Part shown: piece by piece, positions 43,267-46,334 of the stretch
Layout of the letters: each line of letters opens with the position of its first letter
How positions within the stretch are numbered: the stretch's first letter is position 1
Source: Bacillota bacterium
GTDB lineage: Bacteria; Bacillota; Clostridia; Oscillospirales; Ruminococcaceae
DNA: 46,334 nucleotides
Assembly (NCBI GenBank): GCA_029572815.1
Contig: JAKPUQ010000165.1
Span: 1-46,334, forward strand
Direction of reading: 5' to 3'
Translations under genes and position numbers: made by a program
The notes under the pieces: generated by a model
The model's input: only the letters and a program-made list of their open reading frames with translations
Databases searched by the model: none
What the model was told of the DNA's origin: nothing

Positions 43267-43949
43267 TTGTCACCCTCCAGCATATAGCCCAGTCTCCAGA
43301 TAGTCTTTATGTATCTGGGGGCGGCAGGGTCGTCCTCAAGCTTTTCCCTGAGCCAGCGGATATGCACCGTCAGGGTGGAGGGCTCCACCTCGGAGAAGGC
43401 TCCCCAGACCTCTGAGAGCAGCTTTTCCTTTGGGACAGCGGTGTTCATGTTCCTGCACAGGTACGCCAGAAGGTCGAATTCGCGCTGTGCAAGATCTATG
43501 TTGCTGCCGTTCTTGGTGACGGTCCTGTTGGCAGTATTCACCTCAACGCTGCCGAAGCGCATTACCTTGCCGCTGCCCTGACCGTAGGCGCGTCTGATGA
43601 GTGCATTCACACGGGAGAGCAGCTCCTTCATGGAGTAGGGCTTGGGGAGAAAGTCGTCGCCGCCTATATCAAAGCCTGTTATGCGGTCGTTCTCGGCAGT
43701 CCGCGCACTGGCGAATATGACGGGAACGTCCGACACCTCACGGAGCTGCCTGCATATCTCAAAGCCCGTGGAATCGGGAAGATTGATGTCCAGGAGTATG
43801 AGGTGGAAGCTCCTTTCCGAGAGCAGTGAGAAGACTGTCTCTGCGCTGTCGGCACATTTGGTCTCATAGCCGCAGCCCTCCAGCATCTCGGAGATTATAA
43901 ATGAAAGGTCACTGTCGTCATCGACGATAAGTATCCGTTTTTTGTCCAT
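43263..43949 (-). CDS. OmpR/PhoB-family response regulator
   Basis: A 228-residue regulator with a receiver domain (about 1-115; acidic pocket VDDDSD, phosphorylation site Asp54 in 'ILLDINLPDS', Lys in 'FLPKPYSMKEL') and a winged-helix output domain ('FDLLAYLCRNMNTAVPKEKLLSEVWG', 'LTVHIRWLREKLEDD', 'TIWRLGYML'). ATG 43949 has AGAGGTG upstream. It is the first gene of the operon and is likely to bind the TTGACC direct repeats in its own promoter. Confidence 0.95.
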   Translation of the reverse strand: MDKKRILIVDDDSDLSFIISEMLEGCGYETKCADSAETVFSLLSERSFHLILLDINLPDSTGFEICRQLREVSDVPVIFASARTAENDRITGFDIGGDDFLPKPYSMKELLSRVNALIRRAYGQGSGKVMRFGSVEVNTANRTVTKNGSNIDLAQREFDLLAYLCRNMNTAVPKEKLLSEVWGAFSEVEPSTLTVHIRWLREKLEDDPAAPRYIKTIWRLGYMLEGDK

Positions 43950-43985
43950 GTGTATCACCTCTGAGGGGAAAATAGTATTTATTTA

Positions 43986-44014
43986 ATTATATACTAAAGG
44001 TCAAAATCGGTCAA
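43986..44014 (-). promoter_or_regulatory. Promoter of the two-component/ABC operon with direct repeats
   Basis: On the minus strand TTGACC (44014-44009) and TATAAT (43991-43986) have 17-bp spacing. A second TTGACC (44004-43999) lies 10 bp after the first, giving a direct repeat with one-turn spacing as is usual for OmpR-family binding sites. Confidence 0.75.
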
Positions 44015-44029
44015 GTACGGACAGCTCCG

Positions 44030-44058
44030 TTGACATTGTGCAGTGCAGATGGTATAAT
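44030..44058 (+). promoter_or_regulatory. Promoter of the UPF0178 gene
   Basis: TTGACA (44030-44035) and TATAAT (44053-44058), both perfect, have 17-bp spacing, divergent from the two-component operon. Confidence 0.9.
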
Positions 44059-44084
44059 TAGCCTGAGCAGAGGAGGTAGGGCAG

Positions 44085-44522
44085 ATGAAGATTTTCATAG
44101 ACGCGGACGGCTGCCCCGTGGTGGACATAACTGTAAGAGCGGCAAAGAAGTACGGTGCGGAGTGCACAATAATTTGCGACACAGCTCACTCTATCAACAG
44201 GGAGGGCGCAGAGACCATAATAGTGGATAAGGGGGCGGACAGCGCCGACCTTCGTCTTGTGAACCTTGTGGGAGCAGGCGACATCGCCGTTACCCAGGAC
44301 TACGGACTTGCCGCAATGTGCCTCAGCAGGCGCGCTATTGTCCTTGACCAGGACGGCAGGCTCTATACCGAGGGGAATATTTCGGGATTGCTGGAGTTCA
44401 GGGCGGTGTCGGCGAAGATACGCAGAAGCGGCGGACGCACCAAGGGCAAGGCAAAGCGCACTCCTCAGCAGGACAGGGATTTTGAAGCCGCTATTACACG
44501 GCTTCTTGACGGTAACAGGTGA
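44085..44522 (+). CDS. UPF0178 (YaiI/YqxD, DUF188) protein
   Basis: A 145-residue protein with the family features: MKIFIDADGCPVVD at the start, 'IICDTAHSINREGAETIIVDKGADSADLRLVNL', 'AVTQDYGLAAMCLSRRAIVLDQDG' and a basic C-terminus. The acidic residues (DADG, DKGADSAD, TQDYG) resemble the metal site of PIN/NYN-like nucleases, to which DUF188 is related, so a nuclease function is possible but unproven. Confidence 0.95.
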   Translation: MKIFIDADGCPVVDITVRAAKKYGAECTIICDTAHSINREGAETIIVDKGADSADLRLVNLVGAGDIAVTQDYGLAAMCLSRRAIVLDQDGRLYTEGNISGLLEFRAVSAKIRRSGGRTKGKAKRTPQQDRDFEAAITRLLDGNR

Positions 44523-44534
44523 ATATGATGAAAA

Positions 44535-44570
44535 TGCCCCGAAGCGTTATCATGCCGCTTCGGGGCAAAA
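44535..44570. terminator. Bidirectional terminator after UPF0178
   Basis: TGCCCCGAAGCG and CGCTTCGGGGCA form a perfect 12-bp stem with a 9-base loop, flanked by A-rich and T-containing tracts. Confidence 0.88.
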
Positions 44571-44574
44571 TGTA

Positions 44575-44903
44575 TTATTTCTGATACAGCTTCGGGATAT
44601 GGTCGGGGACTATTGAGGTGAGATAGGCGGTAAATCGGTCAAAGCCCTCCTTGTCGAAGTCATCGCCTGTGCAGGCGAGGACAAACTCGGTATCGTCATA
44701 GAAGCTGTACCAGCCTGTTTTGTGAAAGCCGTTCCGCAGATAGAAGCTCTGGCGGCGCAGGCGAATATCGTTATTTTCACAGCTGTCATCGGGGGCTTCA
44801 AACTCCACCACTATCTGACAGCCGCTGTAGTATTCACTCAGCAGTTTCAGCGCCCTGCTGCCGATACCGCGGGAGAGGTCTTTTCAACGTATCTGAGCTG
44901 CAT
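44575..44903 (-). pseudogene. N-terminally truncated, frameshifted GNAT acetyltransferase remnant
   Basis: From ATG 44903 (AGGTGATAAA upstream) the frame reads MQLRYVEK and soon stops. With one A added to the A4 run (44884-44881 on the minus strand) it continues 'DLSRGIGSRALKLLSEYYSGCQIVVEFEAP', i.e. the acetyl-CoA loop and C-terminal half of a GNAT domain, then 'RRQSFYLRNGFHKTGWYSFY' and stops at 44575. About 80 N-terminal residues of a normal GNAT are absent, so it is probably non-functional. Confidence 0.7.
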
Positions 44904-44978
44904 TTTATCACCTGTTTCGTTACATATATGTGTCTGTTATATCATCTGCGGCAGATAAAGTCAATTTTTCCGCACAGC

Positions 44979-45007
44979 TTGCCATAAGCAGGATTATGTG
45001 ATATAAT
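44979..45007 (+). promoter_or_regulatory. Promoter of the SGNH esterase gene
   Basis: TTGCCA (44979-44984) and a perfect TATAAT (45002-45007) have 17-bp spacing, 22 bp before the start codon. Confidence 0.65.
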
Positions 45008-45028
45008 CGGAGTAAAGGAGTGAGTATC

Positions 45029-46069
45029 ATGCCATATTTCAGAAATAAAGGACGCAGGTCTTCAGACATATTCGGGAGGATAGCCGCAGCTGCAGCAGCA
45101 CTGCTGACAGCGGTCTGCCTTTCATCCTGTCAGATGACAGAGATACCCGAAAGGGAAGTGATACACGAGACAGAGGTGCCGCCAGCCATGCTTTTTCTGG
45201 GAGACTCCATTGCCGCGGGCTATGGTCTGGACGGCTATGCTGCCGACGATTATTACCACTGCCCTTCATATTCAAATATCCTCAAAGACAGATACACCGA
45301 GGAGCTTGAAGGAAAGTGCGGACACACAATGGTGAACAAGGCTGTGTCGGGCTATACATCTCAGGACTTCATAGACCAGCTCAGAAGCGGTGAACTTGAC
45401 GAAGACCTTTCAGGCAGCGACGCGGTCATAGTCTCCATAGGCGGAAATGACCTTCTTGACATTATGCTGGGACTTTTTCAGAGCCTTGGTGTTGATGACA
45501 AGGGCAGCTTCAACTCGGACGGGCTTGACCTTTTCAGTGCGGCTTCACTTTTTTTCAGCATGGACAAGGACGTGGACGCAGCTCTGGAGCAGTTTGACAA
45601 GAACATGGATATAATTTCCCAAGAGATCCTTTCAAGGACAGAGGGACAGGTCTATTTCCAGACTCTCTACGATCCGCTGGAATACTACACCGAGTTCAGC
45701 ATGGTGACGGACTTCTCAGGGAAGAAGATAGGAAGGCTCAACAGTATCATAAAGTCCCATTCTGCCAGCGGCTACAAGGTAATAGACGTGGCTGCGAAGT
45801 TCAGTGGGAAAGCAGAAGAGCTGACTAATATCAGCGACCTTGATATACACCCCAACGCCGAGGGACATAAGGTCATTGCCGAGGCTGTTGACAGGGCATT
45901 CCGTGAAACAGGCTTTACATATACAACAACTGAGCTCGGAGAGAAGCGGCTTACCAATGTGGGCAGAAGTGTCATTATCGGCAGCTCGGCAGGAGCCGTT
46001 GCGCTGCTGATAGTCATTACCGCAGCGGTCTGCATAATTGTCCGCAGAAAGAAGAAGGACACAGAATAA
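45029..46069 (+). CDS. SGNH/GDSL-family esterase, lipoprotein with a C-terminal transmembrane helix
   Basis: A 346-residue exported hydrolase. The signal peptide ends in a lipobox-like LSSC (about residues 31-34). SGNH blocks follow: 'MLFLGDSIAAGYG' (nucleophile Ser near residue 61), Gly in 'AVSGYTSQDF', Asn in 'VSIGGNDLLDIM' and the Asp-His pair in 'LDIHPNAEGHKV'. A C-terminal helix (about 315-337) with a basic RRKKK tail would be a second anchor, which is odd for a lipoprotein. It probably deacylates wall glycans or dietary esters at the surface. AAAGGAG lies before ATG 45029. Confidence 0.88.
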   Translation: MPYFRNKGRRSSDIFGRIAAAAAALLTAVCLSSCQMTEIPEREVIHETEVPPAMLFLGDSIAAGYGLDGYAADDYYHCPSYSNILKDRYTEELEGKCGHTMVNKAVSGYTSQDFIDQLRSGELDEDLSGSDAVIVSIGGNDLLDIMLGLFQSLGVDDKGSFNSDGLDLFSAASLFFSMDKDVDAALEQFDKNMDIISQEILSRTEGQVYFQTLYDPLEYYTEFSMVTDFSGKKIGRLNSIIKSHSASGYKVIDVAAKFSGKAEELTNISDLDIHPNAEGHKVIAEAVDRAFRETGFTYTTTELGEKRLTNVGRSVIIGSSAGAVALLIVITAAVCIIVRRKKKDTE

Positions 46070-46103
46070 TCAGGCGCTGCCTGACTATAATTGCTGCTAA
46101 TAT

Positions 46104-46136
46104 AAATCATAATTTTGCGGAGCAAAATTATGATTT
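46104..46136. terminator. Perfect 15-bp AT-rich inverted repeat after the esterase gene
   Basis: AAATCATAATTTTGC (46104-46118) and GCAAAATTATGATTT (46122-46136) flank a GGA loop. It may end transcription or be part of the repeat element that follows. Confidence 0.6.
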
Positions 46137-46158
46137 GAGCCATTAGCCCTTAGCATAA

Positions 46159-46297
46159 TGTAGGGGACGCCGCAGCTAACAGCTGCACGTACCCTCTGTC
46201 AGCTTTGCTGACATCTCCCTACACCGTAGGGAGTCACTCGGCGTCCCGCGAGATATATTACACGCCCAACGGGACGCCGAGGGCGGCGTCCCCTACA
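46159..46297. mobile_element. MITE/REPIN-like palindromic element
   Basis: A 139-bp element bounded by perfect 15-bp terminal inverted repeats TGTAGGGGACGCCGC (46159-46173) and GCGGCGTCCCCTACA (46283-46297). Inside are four more hairpins: GCAGCT/AGCTGC, GTCAGC/GCTGAC, CTCCCTAC/GTAGGGAG, and CTCGGCGTCCCG (46237-46248) with CGGGACGCCGAG (46270-46281). There is no ORF, so it would need a transposase in trans. Its GC content and structure are unlike the AT-rich flanks. Confidence 0.7.
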
Positions 46298-46334
46298 AAT
46301 GTAAATTGTGATTTATCATTGCAGACAAAAAAGC

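Overview
The window looks like a chromosome segment of a cellulosome-forming Ruminococcus or a close relative in the Oscillospiraceae. Three secreted proteins carry type I dockerin repeats (a pectate lyase, a serpin and a DUF4434-like protein). Shine-Dalgarno sites are strong AGGAGG-type, promoters are sigma-A-like with mostly 17-bp spacers, and gene families are typical of Clostridia. No rRNA, tRNA or CRISPR array was seen.

Left part (1-11 kb): a secreted BspA-like leucine-rich-repeat protein with a 30-residue peptide gene right behind it, a small frameshifted gene, a divergent pair of dockerin proteins (pectate lyase and serpin), then a compact regulatory cassette. In that cassette a stand-alone LytTR transcription factor, a DUF3021-like four-helix membrane protein, a metallo-beta-lactamase-fold hydrolase and a membrane protein form one operon. 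A related membrane protein is transcribed divergently. Between the two promoters lie three direct repeats at exactly 21-bp spacing that resemble LytTR boxes.

Centre (11-29 kb): one long co-directional surface polysaccharide cluster. It holds an initiating module (PglE-, PglC- and PglD-like), glycosyltransferases, LicD with an IspD/TarI-like cytidylyltransferase and an SDR epimerase, a Wzy-like polymerase, a Wzx flippase, an ATP-grasp ligase, a decayed CapK-like adenylating enzyme, a VioA-like aminotransferase and the full dTDP-rhamnose set rmlABDC. A ~210-nt leader able to fold into a nested two-helix RNA precedes the first gene.

Right part (29-46 kb): a dockerin protein, a radical SAM-phosphoribosyltransferase fusion, a GntR(YtrA)-controlled ABC exporter operon with a frameshifted membrane subunit and a CPBP protease, a GNAT acetyltransferase, rtcB with a leader peptide and an intrinsic terminator in its 5' leader and a coupled 55-residue protein, and a VncRS/Vex-like operon (response regulator, histidine kinase, ABC ATPase, FtsX permease). 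After these come a UPF0178 protein, an N-terminally truncated GNAT remnant, a membrane-anchored SGNH esterase and a palindromic MITE-like repeat at the right edge.

Four genes look broken by the loss of a single A in a short A run, and the serpin start is out of frame across an A8 tract. These may be real decay, slippage or homopolymer sequencing errors; reads must decide.
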